Of a DNA stretch of 64,000 nt, positions 1 through 40,849 are shown one piece after another (within the stretch, counting starts at the first letter, position 1; the number at the start of each line of letters is the position of its first letter). Position numbers and translations under genes: made by a program. This DNA comes from Anolis sagrei (Eukaryota; Chordata; Lepidosauria; Squamata; Anolidae), in assembly GCF_037176765.1 (NCBI RefSeq), contig NC_090022.1, positions 176,087,117-176,151,116 on the forward strand. Direction: 5' to 3'. The notes below the pieces were generated by a model that was given only the letters and a program-made list of their open reading frames with translations, searched no databases and was not told the DNA's origin.

Positions 1-162
1 TACTGATGCCTCAATTAATATAATTTTATTGGTATCTATTTTTATTTTGAAATTGTCCAGTAGCTGCTGCATTTCCTAACATCGGCTTATACTCGGGTCA
101 ATACGTTTTCTCAGTTTTTTGTGGTAAAATTAGGTGTCTCGGCTTATACTCGAGTATATACT
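1..162 (+). mobile_element. Right end of a palindromic MITE (CTCGAGTATA family)
   Basis: Matches the right ends of the fuller copies at 3446-4072 and 26717-27292, closing with ggcttatactcgagtatata. The left part is outside the window. The family name is not known to me. Confidence 0.75.
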
Positions 163-288
163 GTATTCTCTTCAACTGAATCTGGTTTTTATATCAATAT
201 GTGCCCCTCTGCTGTCTCTCCCCCCATCCAACCTCACCCCACTTTCTTTCTGTCATGCCACCTGCTTCTTTCTGTTATAATCTCACAG

Positions 289-30683
<30,395 letters not shown>

Positions 30684-32045
30684 AGGGCGTCCCCAGCTGT
30701 CCTCTCTTCCTGCCTGCTCCACAGCCTCCGCCTGAACCCCCAGCCGGTCAGCCGCCCCCTGTGTGTGGAGGAAGATGGAAGCACCGAAAGCACATTTCAT
30801 ACACCGTGGGGCTGGACTGTTGGGGGAGGAGAGATACAGAGGCTCGTGCGAGGGCGCCCCAAGCCGGGCCAACCCCTGTGCCATGCCCCAGCCTAGGAAG
30901 GGGGACAAAGGAATGGCATTCCTCCCCCGCCCCCTGCCCACCGCCCCATTGACATGGACACTGATATTGGGGTGGATTTGAAAGGGGGGGACTTCTTAAT
31001 GGGGGGAGGGGGCCGTTGGGTTTTTTTACAAGTTGCAGTTACAGGAATGAAATTCTTTTGTATTTCCCAGCATCCTGTGTGTTGGAGGTGGGAGAATTCA
31101 CTCTCCCCTTCCAGTTTTTGCCTCTGTACAGACCCGCTCCCTCAGTTTAGTTTTTAGTGTCTGCGTTGGTAACGGAGAGGAGTCTCTACTGTCTGGGGAT
31201 GGAGGGGGGAATGTGCTGTGGTCGGACCACGGAAGTCGCTAATTTGAAAGGGGGGGGAGGTTGCAGCTTATTCTGCGGCAGGCAGCTGTGTTTGTGGCTT
31301 CAACCTATCCCCTAAACATGCAGCAGATCCTCCCCCTCCCCCTTAAGCAGCCCAAGTCGATCCTCCCCTCTGCTATTCCTACTTCACCTGGCCACAAGGT
31401 GGCACACTCTAGGCAGTTATCTTGCCATTACTCTCCATTGTTTTGTATAAAACCTTTTTTTAGGAAAAAAAAATCTAAAAATGGTTGGGGGCAGTGCATC
31501 CTGCTGTATTACAGCAGGGTTATGTTGGGTGGGAGCTGTTGACATGCAATGCTCTCCCTATCTGAGGCAGTGGTCTTGGGTTATTTTTCCCTCCTGGAGG
31601 AATACTTCCATCCCGCTCTGGCTGCCTCCCTGGACATTCCACCGAGAAGAGCGGGGAAAAGCAGCCAGAGCTTATTCTTTCCAAGTGAGGGCAGGGTAGA
31701 TGCCCTCATAGGTGCACACTGATCGATGGGCCTTACTCTCCATTCTCAAGGAGACTGGCAGACTCCCCAGGAAAAAAAGAGCAACCCCCAGGAGCAGATC
31801 CCTAGCCCCATCTCGCTCTGTTCTCTGGTCTTTTGTATTATAGTGTATTTCGCTGTGTTGCCCTTTCCTGTTCAGACCGTAAAGATTCCTCCTGCCCTTC
31901 CTATATCTTACCCAATTTATTTTCCATTGAGACAGGAACAGCCCTCATAGGAGTTCCCCATAGCTGTCCACCCTGCCTCCCCCATCCAGTGCTGCGTATC
32001 TGTCGTTTTTGTGCTATTTTGAACAATTAAAGACCTTTTTTTTTT
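30684..32045 (+). other. HCFC1: HCFC1 3' UTR and poly(A) signal
   Basis: About 1.36 kb of GC-rich and then mixed sequence without recognisable repeats follows the stop. ATTAAA at 32026-32031, followed by a T-rich stretch at about 32036-32046, is the likely poly(A) signal. The exact cleavage site is inferred. Confidence 0.75.
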
Positions 32046-32161
32046 TGGAAACAAGACTTGGCACTTTCTGAAATTAGATCCTTCACCAGCCTCTCCATTT
32101 TGACTGTGTCTGGCCAACTTTTGAGAGAATAGGGTTGCTTTGAGTATAGGAATGAAACAGA

Positions 32162-32167
32162 TTTATT
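32162..32167 (-). terminator. Likely poly(A) signal of the Rab gene
   Basis: AATAAA on the minus strand, 224 bp past the Rab stop codon. It would put the Rab 3' end about 100 bp from the HCFC1 3' end. Inferred from position only. Confidence 0.5.
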
Positions 32168-32390
32168 TCCACATTTATCAGGGAGAGCCCCTAAAACACG
32201 GTCAGTTTCCTCCAGGCTAGGAAGCAACTGATGCCAGGGAGATCCAGCTACATGATGTAACCTGACAAATGTCCCTGGGACTGTTGTGTGGGTGTTCCCC
32301 ATACCCACTCCTTGGTCATCACAATGCACAAAGCATCCCTTTTTCATAAGTAGGACTGAGGAAGATTCTTCCCAGCAGCACTGGGGTTCA

Positions 32391-32480
32391 TCAGCAGCCA
32401 CATTTATCTCTGTGTGTCCCTTCTGTTGGCCTAGTCTCCAAGCGGACAGAGTCTGGTTCTGGCAGTTCAGATATCCTGCG
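32391..32480 (-). CDS. Rab terminal exon (CGC prenylation end)
   Basis: After cattccag it encodes [20 protein letters not shown] and GTHRDKCGC-stop, in phase with exon 4. TDSV-like and Lys/Arg-poor tails ending CXC are typical of Rab hypervariable ends. Too short to stand out as an open frame. Confidence 0.82.
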   Translation of the reverse strand, partial: RRISELPEPDSVRLETRPTEGTHRDKCGC

Positions 32481-35400
32481 CTGGAATGAGAGAGAATCAG
32501 AGGAAGTGGAAGGGTGAGAAATGCCCGTGATGGATTTTTTTTTAAATGGAAACCTAGTGAGAACTCTCTATTATTATTAAGAAAAGCACCAATGGGAGTT
32601 CCTTACATGCTACAAAAGTATACGGACTGTCCAGCACCTAAATACTTACCCTATATACTCATGTATATAAGTTTAAAAAATTTAGTCAATTATCAACTCA
32701 AATGTGGGTCCTGTGAAAGGTAAGGGTTAAGGTTTCCCTTTACTTACCCTATATACCAGTGGTTCTCAACCTGTGGGTCCCCAGACGTTAGGATTTCTGG
32801 GAGTTGAAGGCCAAGACATCTGGGGACCCACAGGTAAGGAACCACTGCTATATTCTGTCGTAGTCAACTGTGAATCGCACATATGGTTATCTCTGTGCCT
32901 GCGCAGACCAGCTTCGGAACCTTCTGGAAAATAAAAATAGACATTTTTACCCCTGTCTTGCCCCGCCCACTCCCTCGAGTATATATAGCCCATGGGCGGG
33001 GCTAGGCCTCCAGTTTTCTTCATCCGCCACTTGAGAACCTTCACGCTAGCAACTCTTTCGGACTTAGTCAATAATCAACTAAAATGTGGTTCCTGTGAAA
33101 GGTAAAGGTTTCCAAATCCAGAGTTGGACATGACATTAAATCTATTCATGTCCAACTCTGAGGGGTGGTGCTCATCTCCATTTCTAAGCTGAAGAGCCGC
33201 CGTTGTCTGTAGACACCTCCAAGGTCATGTAGCCGGCATGACTGCATGGAGTGCTGTTACCTTCCCGCCAAAGCAGTACCTATTGATCTACTCACACTTG
33301 AACCAGGTTGGCAGAAGCTGGGGTTAACAGCGGGAGCTCACCCCCACTCCCCAGATTCGAATGCCAACCTTTTGGTTAGCAAGTTAAACACTGTATATAA
33401 ATAAACACTGTAAATAAATAAATAAGTTCTGCAGCTCAGCAGTTTAACGTGCTGCACCACCAGGGAGCCCAGTAGGTTCTGGACTCTTACCAAAAAAAGG
33501 AATCATCCCTTTCTCTCTTGATTGACAAAAGGAAGAACTGAGTCTGTCCTGGGAGAACTTTAAAGTGACTGACCCCCAACTACTCTTTCTGGCTTGGCCT
33601 TTTTGAATGACTGGGCAGAGAAATGGTGGCAACCAGGGACGGCAGGGCTCCAAGGCAGCATTTGTGTTTTCCCCTCTCTATGTCAGGGGTCCTCAAACTT
33701 TTTAAACAGAGGGCCAGGTCATAAACTGTTGGAGGGCCAGAATATAATTTGAAAAAAAAACACATAAATGAACTTCTATGCACATTGCATATATCTAATT
33801 TGTAGTGCAAAAAACACTTAAAAACAATACAATAATTAAAATTAAGAACAATTTTAGCAAATATAAACTTACTAGTATTTCAGTGGGAAGCGTGGGCCTG
33901 CTTTTGGCTGATGAGATAGGACTGTTGTGTGTTTTTAGGTCGTTTCAGACAAGGGTAAATGACCTTGGAGGGCCGTATCCGGCCCCCGGGCCTTAGTTTG
34001 AGGACCCCTACTCTATGTAATGACCCTCAACTTATCCATAGGCCATATAAAATCCATAATTGTGGCTCTGAAAACATCCCTCTTACTTGTACATGAGTAT
34101 ATGTAGTAGGTTTTGAGGCTGGAAAATTAAGTCTGGAAATCTTACATTTTTTAGGCCTGCCCGTACCGCCCACTGAAACACTTCTTGTACGTTGGTGGCA
34201 GCCTTGGCACTGGTTTCGAAGTACGTGGCATGGTGAAGTCTGCTCCACAATTCAGCTTCCTCTAACGAGACCTGGATAAAGACAGGGCTTGATCTTACTG
34301 GATTATCTCCCAGTTCTTTTGACTGTGTCACTGAGAACTAAATACTTGCTCTTTTGGAGTATCTCATGAAAGCTAGCTCTTAAGGTGTTTTGATTGTTGC
34401 CTGCATATCAACCTCTCCTGTTTTGCCTCCTTACTGTTAACCCCCTTCCATAATTGGGTTGGGGGCTATATAGGACCACCACCTCCAGCCTCCCCCCTTG
34501 CTATGGGTATAACGGCACCTCTCGATTCTCAAGGTCGGTCTTGTTCCCGATGACAGCGATGGGGAATGCGGACTGTTCCTCAATCTGAAACAAAAGCTGC
34601 TTGTGCCACTTGTCCAGGGCCTGGAAAGAGCTGGGAGACGTGACGTCAAAGACGAGGAGGCAGCAGTCTGACCCCCGGTACAGGGCAGTCCCCAGAGCTT
34701 GGAACCGCTCTGTGCCGGCCGTGTCCCAGATCTAGCAGCAGGAAGAGAGGCAAGAGGTTGGCTCCTCCAAGACTTCAGAACAGTGCCATCTTTTATCACT
34801 TCTTCCTAGTTGCCTTTTTTCTCATGCTGTAATTGAAAGGATGGGGTTTATTCCCCAGTTTTTTGGGAGCTGCCATATACAAGTCTCGATTTATTCAATT
34901 TTACCATCGTGGTCCCTGTGAATCGCACATATGGTAATTCCTGCGCCTGCGGCATACTGCACAGAAGTAGAAGCCGTAACAAAAGCAGTTCCCACCCTTT
35001 TTGTTGGGTTGACTGCTCCAGAAGCACGTCGTGGCCATTTTGGCGGTCCTTCGCCTTGGCCTTTTCACAGCCATTCTGGCAGTCCTTCGCCTTGGCCTTT
35101 TTGCGGCCATTTTGGCTATTTTTTGCCTTGCCCTTTTTAGGCTTTTCCTTTTGTGGCACTGCCGCTTAATTCTCGGTGCAAAAGGCAAGTTATTGTCCCC
35201 ACAGGGAAAAGAAGATGCCAGCTAGCGCTTCAGGAGGCCTGATGGCAAAAGGGCTCTTTGATAGAGCGTGGCTTCAAGCCTAGACTTGCGATTCTGCCTC
35301 GTTTGAGGAGTAAACGCCTAACACACAGAACAAGACTGCGAAAGATGCCCCTCTCCAAGGCATAAAAAATGGCCATCGTTATTGAGATAGTTATTTGGGC

Positions 35401-38400
35401 TGTTAGCACAACATTTGAGTGATGTAGTGGCCGACATTATAAAAACAACTTCACAATAAAAGATACGAAAGTCGGGTACGAAAGAAGGCAGTCCAATAAA
35501 AGCTAGTCCGGAACGAAGGTTCAAGAGCTGCTGCTAAAGCGGCGGATGAAGAGAACTGGAGGCAGTAGCCCCTCCCATTGGCTATATATACTCATAAGGG
35601 GAGAGTGGGCGGGGCTAACTGCCAGAAATGTTTGATAAGATCTCTAGAAGGTTCCGAAGCTGTCTGCGCAGGCGCAGAAATTACCATATGTCCGAATTCA
35701 AAGGTGACCACTCGGGAAACTACGGTTACAGGTAAGCAACCTATATTTCTCTCTGCCTAACGAGGGCTCTTTGGCCAAAATCAGAAGTGAAAATTGTATA
35801 GTTCTCCAAAAGTTAAAAGTGAAATTGCACATCTTCCAAAAGCTGGACTGCAAGTCCTATTAGCCCTGGCCAGCCTAACTCAGGATGTATCCTGGGATTT
35901 TCATCTTAGCATCAAGATTTCTACCCCAGACTAAATCCAATTGCTTATCACAGTTAGATTATGCCTAATGAATTGATTGCTAAATGACAAGCACTTACAG
36001 TACATGCATCCTAATAATTAAATTAGTCTGCACTGGTAGTTAGGCTTAGTGGTTGGATACAGACCAGCAGAAGGAATTTTGTGGCCTCCAGAGGTTGCAA
36101 CTGATGCTGGGAGTGGCAGCAAGTAGCAGGCTAAGTCCCACCTGTGATTTAGGTCTTTGACTGCCATGATCCTTGGTATTTGTCCTGCTGCTAAAGCAGC
36201 GGATGAAGAGAACTGGAGGCAGTAGCCCCTCCCACTGGCTATCTATACTCATAAGGGGAGAGTGGGCGGGGCTAACTACATGCCAGTGCAGGTCACATTA
36301 AATATCTATCCCAGGGAATTGGAAATAGAGCTAACACAAATCATTTGCAGAGGAAATATGCAGACCTTCCTCTATTATTCAAAGTGTTTTCACAGTTGTC
36401 CATCATAACCTGCACTCTGTAGCAAAAGTGGGAATTGAACCACCCTCCAGGTTTTCTGCTAACCAGCAAAGCCAACAGTGAGATTTGATAGGAATTGTAC
36501 TTCAAAATATTGAGGGAACAGAGTGATCCAAATCACTCCCGTAATTGACAAACAAAAAGTTTTTGCAGTTTAATAAACTTTTCACATGTTTTATGATAGA
36601 ACTAATTAGGAAATGACATTTATAATCCAGGAGCAAAAATGGTGTTACTAAGGGCCCTTCTAAACTGCCATATAAAATCTAGATTAACTGTTTTGAACTG
36701 GATTATATGGTTTTTTGGGGGGTGGGGGGGTTTGTCGTGTCAGGAGTGACATGAGAAACTGCAAGTTGCTTCTGGTATGAGAGAAATTGCCATCTACAAG
36801 GATGTTGCCCAGGGGATGCTCGGATATTTTGATGTTTTTATCATCCTTGTGGGAGGCTTCTCTTATGTCCCTGTATGAAGAGCTGGAGCTGATAGAGGGA
36901 ACTCATCCTCCTCTCCCTGGATTTGAACCTGTGACCTGTCAGTCTTCAGTCCTGCCAGCACAGGGATTTAACCCACTGTGCCACCGGGGGCTCCGGATTA
37001 TATGGTAATGTAGTCCCATATAATCCACTTCAAAGCAGATAATCTGGATTATATGGCAGTATAGAAGGAGTCGTAGTATTATAGACTGAGTATCCCACAT
37101 TTCAAATTCTTGGGACCAGAAGTGTTCTATATTTCAGATTTCCCCCCCTCTATATTTTAAAATATTTGCCTATATATAACAAAATATCTTGGATGTGGGA
37201 TCCAGTTCTAAACATGAAATTAATGTATGCTCCATGTACACGTAGCATGAAGTTAGTTTTTTTGATAATACTGCACATGGAACAAAGTTTGTAAACATCG
37301 AGTCGCCAGAAAGTAGATGTGTCATGTGGACAATTTTGGAATTCTGACTAAGGGATGCTAAATCTGTACTAGTTTTTAGGAGCAGAAGAAGAGCACATTT
37401 TTGCTGACCTAGGCTTGAGATCAAGCTTGACAAAAGTTGGAGGTTTGTTTTGGTTTTTTTTTTTATCATGTCAGAAGTGACTTGAGAAACTGCAAGTTGT
37501 TTCTGGTGTGAGAGAATTAACTGTCTGCAGAGACTTTTCCCAGGGGGCACCCGGATGTGTTACCATCCTGTGGGAGGCTTCTCTCATGTCTCCGCATGGG
37601 AAGCTGGGGCTGACAGACAGGAGCTCACCCTGTCTTGCCAATTCGAACCACCAACCTTCATGTCAGCAGTTTAGCTGGAGGTTAGAGCAGTGCTTCTTAG
37701 GCTCTCCCATTTGGGAAGACTGCCAAGGGTTTTCCTAATTGTGCCAGGGACTAATGCCCATTGTTTTCTTTCCTGGAAGCTGACTGTGGGCCAGGAGCTG
37801 TCCACTGATCCTGAAGAGCGCTGGCCAAGATCCCAACCAGCAGTTAGTGGCCCTACCTGTACCGTCAGTGTACGCCCATCAATGTGAACTTGTTTGCTGA
37901 GGAAGTCAGACCCAATAGTGGCTCGGTAGCGGCTGCTGAAGCGGTTGTTTACATACTGGTTCATCAGGGCAGATTTGCCAGCCCTGCGAGGAAGGGAAGC
38001 AAGCTGGCATCAGGTTTGGAGAGCTGGCTCCTGGTATCATTTCTCCATTCAAGGGCACAGGGGAGTGTTGGAGCTGGAAGGGGAGCAAGGCCTCTGCCAC
38101 TTTTCCTGGTTTATGTACACATTACAATTACTTATAGAAGAACCATAGAAAATAATGTCATTCAGTGCCCATACTAGTGGATGGAGAATAACAACTGAGG
38201 TGGGCATTACACCCAATGTATCCTTTGGGATACACCCTGGTCGGCTCCTGTAGGAAAACGGTGCTGGATTATGCTCATCCCACAAGACTCTACTTATAAA
38301 GGCTGGGTTTTATAAAATATCTCATGGGGAAAGCTGCAAGAAATTCCTGATGAAACTCAAGAGCCAGGATCATTTTTTTCCAGGCAGTAATACATGGCCA

Positions 38401-40516
38401 TACAGCCCAGAAAACTCAAAGCGACCCAGTTTTTTTTTTTTTTGTCGTGTCAGGAGCGACTTGAGAAACTGCAAGTCGCTTCTGGTGTGAGAGAATTGGC
38501 CATCTGCAAGGACATTGCCCAGGGAGCACCCGGATGATTTGATGTTTTTATCATCCTTGTGGGAGGCTTCTCTCATGTCCCTGTATGAAGAGCTGGAGCT
38601 GATAGAGGGAGCTCATCCGCCTCTCTCCGGATTCAAACCTGCGACCTGTCGGTCTTCAGTCCTGCCGGCACAGAGGTTTAACCCACTGTGCCACCAGGTG
38701 CTCTAGCAACCCAGTAATACAAGAATTCACCAACTTGTGACAAAGACCAATCTTAGGTCAAAATGCTCTGCCACACAAAATGCCTCCTGAAATGAATCAG
38801 CGCAGCAACACCTATTATCCAATATCTATTATTGAGATATTGACAAGCTGGAATGTGTCCAGAGGAGGGCGACTAAAATGATCAAGGGTCTGGAGAACAA
38901 GCCCTATGAAGAGTGGCTTAAAGAGCTGGGCATGTTTAGCCTGAAGAAGAGAAGGCTGAGAGGAGATATCATAGCCATGTAGAAATATGTGAGAGGAAGC
39001 CACAGGGCGGAGGGAGCGAACTTGTTTTCTGCTGTCCTGGAGACTAGGACGCGGAACGAACTACAAGAGAGGAGATTCCATCTGAACATGAGGAAGAACT
39101 TCCTGACTGTGAGAGCCGTTCAGCAGTGGAACTCTCTACCCCTGAAATGTGGTGGAGGCTCCTTCTTTGGAAGCTTTTAAACAGAGGCTGGATGGCCATC
39201 TGTCGGGGGTGTTTTGAATACGATTTTCCTGCTCCTTGGCAGAAGGGTTGGACTGGATGGCTCACAAGGTCTCTTCCAACTAGGCCTGGGCACTCCATGG
39301 TTCTAAAGTACTTACAAAACTAAAGTTCTGGTGGTGAAAATTTCAGAACTCTAACAAAACTTTCAAAACTTAATTATTATTTCATTATTGGTGATTTTTT
39401 ATGACAGAACCAATTAGAAACTGCCATTTAGAATGACATTTTGAGAGTTTTGAAATTTTCACCACCAGAACTTACAAAACGAAAGTTCTGGTGGTCAAAA
39501 TTTCAAGACTCTAACAGTACTTTAGAATCATTTAGAACCATACATTGCCCAGGCCTACTTCCAACCCTAGGATTCTATTATTATATTCTTCAAACTACAA
39601 GAGAGGAGATTCCATCTGAACATTAGGAAGAACTTCCTGACTGTGAGAGCCAATCGGCAGTGGAACTCTCTGCCCCGGAGTGTGGTAGAGTCTCCTTCTT
39701 TGGAAGGTTTAAAACAGAGGCTGGATGGCCATCTGTCAGGGGTGATTTGAATGCAATGTTCCTGCTTCTTGGCAGGGGGTTGGACTGGATGGCCCATGAG
39801 GTCTCTTCCAACTCTATGATTCTATAGGGAACCCTTTTGTCAAATTGTGAAGCTTTTAAACAGAGGCTGGATGGCCATCTGTCGGGGGTGCTTTGAATGC
39901 AATTTTCCTGCTTCTTGGCAGGGGGTTGGACTGGATGGCCCAAGAGGTCTCTTCCAACTCTAGGATTCTATGGGGAACCCTTTTGTCAAATTGTGAAGCT
40001 TTTAAACAGAGGCTGGATGGCCATCTGTCGGGAGTGCTTTGAATGCAATTTTCCTGCTTCTTGGCAGGGGGTTGGACTGGATGGCCCATGAGGTCTCTTC
40101 CAACTCTATGATTCTATGATTCTTCCAGCCTGCAGGTCTTGGCAGGGGGCGGGGCCTTTCGGGGTGGGCGGGGCCAAAAGAAAGTAGGCGGGGCCAAGAT
40201 ACTTTCCCCCCTCCCCCTCCCCTTGCTTTTCCTCACGCCTTATCTTCGACTCCCGAAATGAATCAGCCCAGCAACACCTATTATCCAACATCTAATATTG
40301 AGATATTGACAAGCTGGAATGTGTCCAGAGGAGGGCGACTAAAATGATCAAGGGTTTGGAGAACAAGCCCTATGAGGAGCGGCTTAATGACACGTACCCC
40401 CCCCTCCCATTCTGAGGCCAGGGCTTCCTAACACGTGACCCTCCCTTTCCCTTCCCTTCCCCAACTTACCCTGAATTCCCAATCAGGAGGATTTTGATGT
40501 GTGAGCGTCTGAACAT
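32391..40516 (-). CDS. Rab7/Rab9-like small GTPase, 5 coding exons, 200 aa
   Basis: A membrane-traffic GTPase built from five exons (40516-40470, 37983-37857, 34731-34519, 34271-34146, 32480-32391) that join in phase to 200 aa. It has the P-loop GNSGAGKS, switch I region [11 protein letters not shown], switch [15 protein letters not shown] and ETSAK guanine-binding motifs, and a C-terminal KCGC, a Cys-X-Cys double-prenylation end. YRGSDCCLL and MNQYVNNRF resemble Rab7 and Rab9. The DTAG motif is followed by Thr instead of the catalytic Gln, which in other GTPases slows hydrolysis. The terminal exon was found by following the gtaaga donor of exon 4 to a ccag acceptor. No human counterpart is known to me between RENBP and HCFC1; the exact Rab subfamily is uncertain. 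Confidence 0.9.
32757..32848. mobile_element. Palindromic hAT MITE, shortened
   Basis: cagtggttctcaacctgtgg to acaggtaaggaaccactg, with part of one arm lost. Confidence 0.75.
32850..33065 (+). mobile_element. DIRS-like terminal-repeat fragment
   Basis: gtcaactgtgaatcgcacat, cctgcgcagaccagc, ctcgagtatatatagccc and ttcatccgccac. Lies in the Rab last intron. Fossil. Confidence 0.5.
33100..33472 (-). mobile_element. tRNA-derived SINE, family A, reverse
   Basis: Reverse copy with tail aaggtaaaggtttcc at the left and B box cagattcgaatgcc at about 33350. A TAAA-rich insertion near 33393-33425 splits the head. Confidence 0.8.
33684..34010 (-). mobile_element. Non-autonomous hAT element, reverse
   Basis: caggggtcctcaaacttttt to tttgaggacccct, with 8-bp target duplication ctctatgt (33676-33683 and 34011-34018). 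Confidence 0.92.
34146..34271 (-). CDS. Rab exon 4 (ETSAK)
   Basis: Forty-two codons, [36 protein letters not shown] and RAGLKN, between atccag and gtaaga. Reading through the donor would give an end without cysteines, so splicing to 32480 is preferred. Confidence 0.92.
34519..34731 (-). CDS. Rab exon 3 (switch II, NKTD)
   Basis: Seventy-one codons: [60 protein letters not shown] and [11 protein letters not shown]. The codon after DTAG is ACA (Thr) where almost all Rabs have Gln. The donor reads gtgccg, a weak match. Confidence 0.92.
34900..35740. mobile_element. DIRS-like unit with inverted ends
   Basis: Left end ctgtgaatcgcacatatggt and gcgcctgcggc; right end carries the inverse, ctgcgcaggcgcagaaatta and ccatatgt, plus a reversed TATA-type box (gctatatatactc). 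The interior has short repeats on the minus strand encoding a Lys/Arg-rich segment ([21 protein letters not shown]). Inverted rather than direct ends suggest a DIRS-type element. Fossil, clearly broken; family is inference. Confidence 0.45.
35741..36182. other. Rab intron, nothing recognised
   Basis: No gene or repeat that I can name. Confidence 0.4.
36183..36285 (-). mobile_element. DIRS-like terminal-repeat fragment, reverse
   Basis: cctgctgctaaagcagcgga through gagagtgggcggggctaact repeats 35527-35620. Fossil. Confidence 0.5.
36286..36711. other. Rab intron, mostly unrecognised
   Basis: From about 36655 the words cctatctaaactgccatat-like and tgaactggattatatgg begin a foldback element that is interrupted by the next SINE. 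Confidence 0.4.
36712..36995 (-). mobile_element. tRNA-derived SINE, family B, reverse
   Basis: Reverse of a tRNA-like head (ggcacagtgggttaaat near 36980, ggtttgaat-type B box) with body ctccagctcttcatacagg and tail gacacgacaaa. Splits a foldback element (tgaactggattatatggt on the left, ggattatatggtaatgtag on the right). Confidence 0.82.
37078..37330 (+). mobile_element. Ancient DNA-transposon relic (gagtatcccacatttcaaat)
   Basis: Contains cttgggaccagaagtgttct and tatcttggatgtgggatcca, words of an old vertebrate TcMar-type repeat. A reverse relative lies at 55725-55970. Confidence 0.4.
37455..37680 (-). mobile_element. tRNA-derived SINE, family B, reverse, truncated
   Basis: tttatcatgtcagaagtgac through catgtcagcagttta; diverged. 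Confidence 0.75.
37857..37983 (-). CDS. Rab exon 2 (P-loop end, switch I)
   Basis: Encodes the rest of the P-loop, [19 protein letters not shown], then [17 protein letters not shown] and RTLTVQ. Phase 0 before gtaggg; acceptor cgcag. Confidence 0.93.
38429..38705 (-). mobile_element. tRNA-derived SINE, family B, reverse
   Basis: Begins with a T run then tgtcgtgtcaggagcgactt, ends gtttaacccactgtgccacc. The best copy of this family here. Confidence 0.87.
39281..39557. mobile_element. hAT-type palindromic MITE (taggcctgggca ends)
   Basis: Ends taggcctgggca and tgcccaggccta, inner arms aaagttctggtggt, 8-bp target duplication cttccaac (39273-39280 and 39558-39565). Inserted in CR1. Confidence 0.88.
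39712..40130 (+). repeat. 146-bp tandem repeat made from the CR1 tail
   Basis: Three units (39712, 39858, 40004) sharing aaacagaggctggatggcca to aacccttttgtcaaattgtg; very similar to each other. Confidence 0.9.
40146..40195. promoter_or_regulatory. Cluster of three GC boxes in Rab intron 1
   Basis: Three GGCGGGGCC motifs within 50 bp (about 40148, 40167 and 40187). They lie between CR1-derived pieces and could bind Sp1-type factors; function is inference. Confidence 0.35.
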
Positions 40517-40535
40517 GGGGCGCCTCCTCCAGAAC
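40470..40535 (-). CDS. Rab exon 1 (start codon, P-loop start)
   Basis: ATG at 40516-40514 opens [16 protein letters not shown]; the last two bases belong to a Gly codon before gtaagt. Bases 40535-40517 are 5' UTR. This is the first ATG after a clear ctcag acceptor, and [13 protein letters not shown] aligns with Rab N termini. Confidence 0.9.
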
Positions 40536-40705
40536 CTGAGAAGGAAAAGAGACAATGCCACCTGTTGCCTTGCCTTCGGGAATCCAGGCGTGAGGACTCC
40601 AATTCCCAGAATTCCCTCTCATTAGCTCAGGCGGCAGAGGCTTCTGGGAGTTGGAGTCCCAAACCCATGAGGGGTCGCGTTTGGGCGCTGTGAAGCGGGG
40701 CTCAC

Positions 40706-40840
40706 CCTGGTCCTGCTGGAAACCCCTCTTGAGCTGCTTCCTCTTCTGCCTGACACGGAAGGTGAACGTGTGAAGGGAGAAGACACGCCTCTCTGGAGCC
40801 GCCCTGGATGGGGCGGTTTAAAGAAAGTTAGGTAAAGGGC
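40706..40840 (-). other. Noncoding 5' exon and promoter area of the Rab gene
   Basis: On the minus strand a GC-rich stretch ends in a good donor (gtgagc, plus-strand 40700-40705). The next exon opens after ctcag at 40535 with 19 untranslated bases before ATG. The exon's 5' end and start site are approximate; no TATA box is evident. Confidence 0.55.
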
Positions 40841-40849
40841 CAAGGCAAG

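Larger units (their letters stand above)
38825..40130 (+). mobile_element. CR1 LINE 3' end with tandem duplication
   Basis: CR1 words gacaagctggaatgtgtcca, aggaagaacttcctgactgt, cagaggctggatggccatct and gtctcttccaactctatgat. A hAT MITE interrupts it (39281-39557). The last part is repeated with a 146-bp period starting at 39712, 39858 and 40004. A further 5' piece lies at 40254-40389. Confidence 0.88.

Noticed and set aside
34083-34145. Read-through end of Rab exon 4 as the protein C terminus
   Set aside because: It ends without prenylatable cysteines and skips a good gtaaga donor, while an in-phase exon at 32480-32391 supplies CGC.
34901-35188. A Lys/Arg-rich repetitive frame as a host ribosomal or nuclear protein
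   Set aside because: It lies inside a DIRS-like fossil, is made of short DNA repeats and has no start or exon context.
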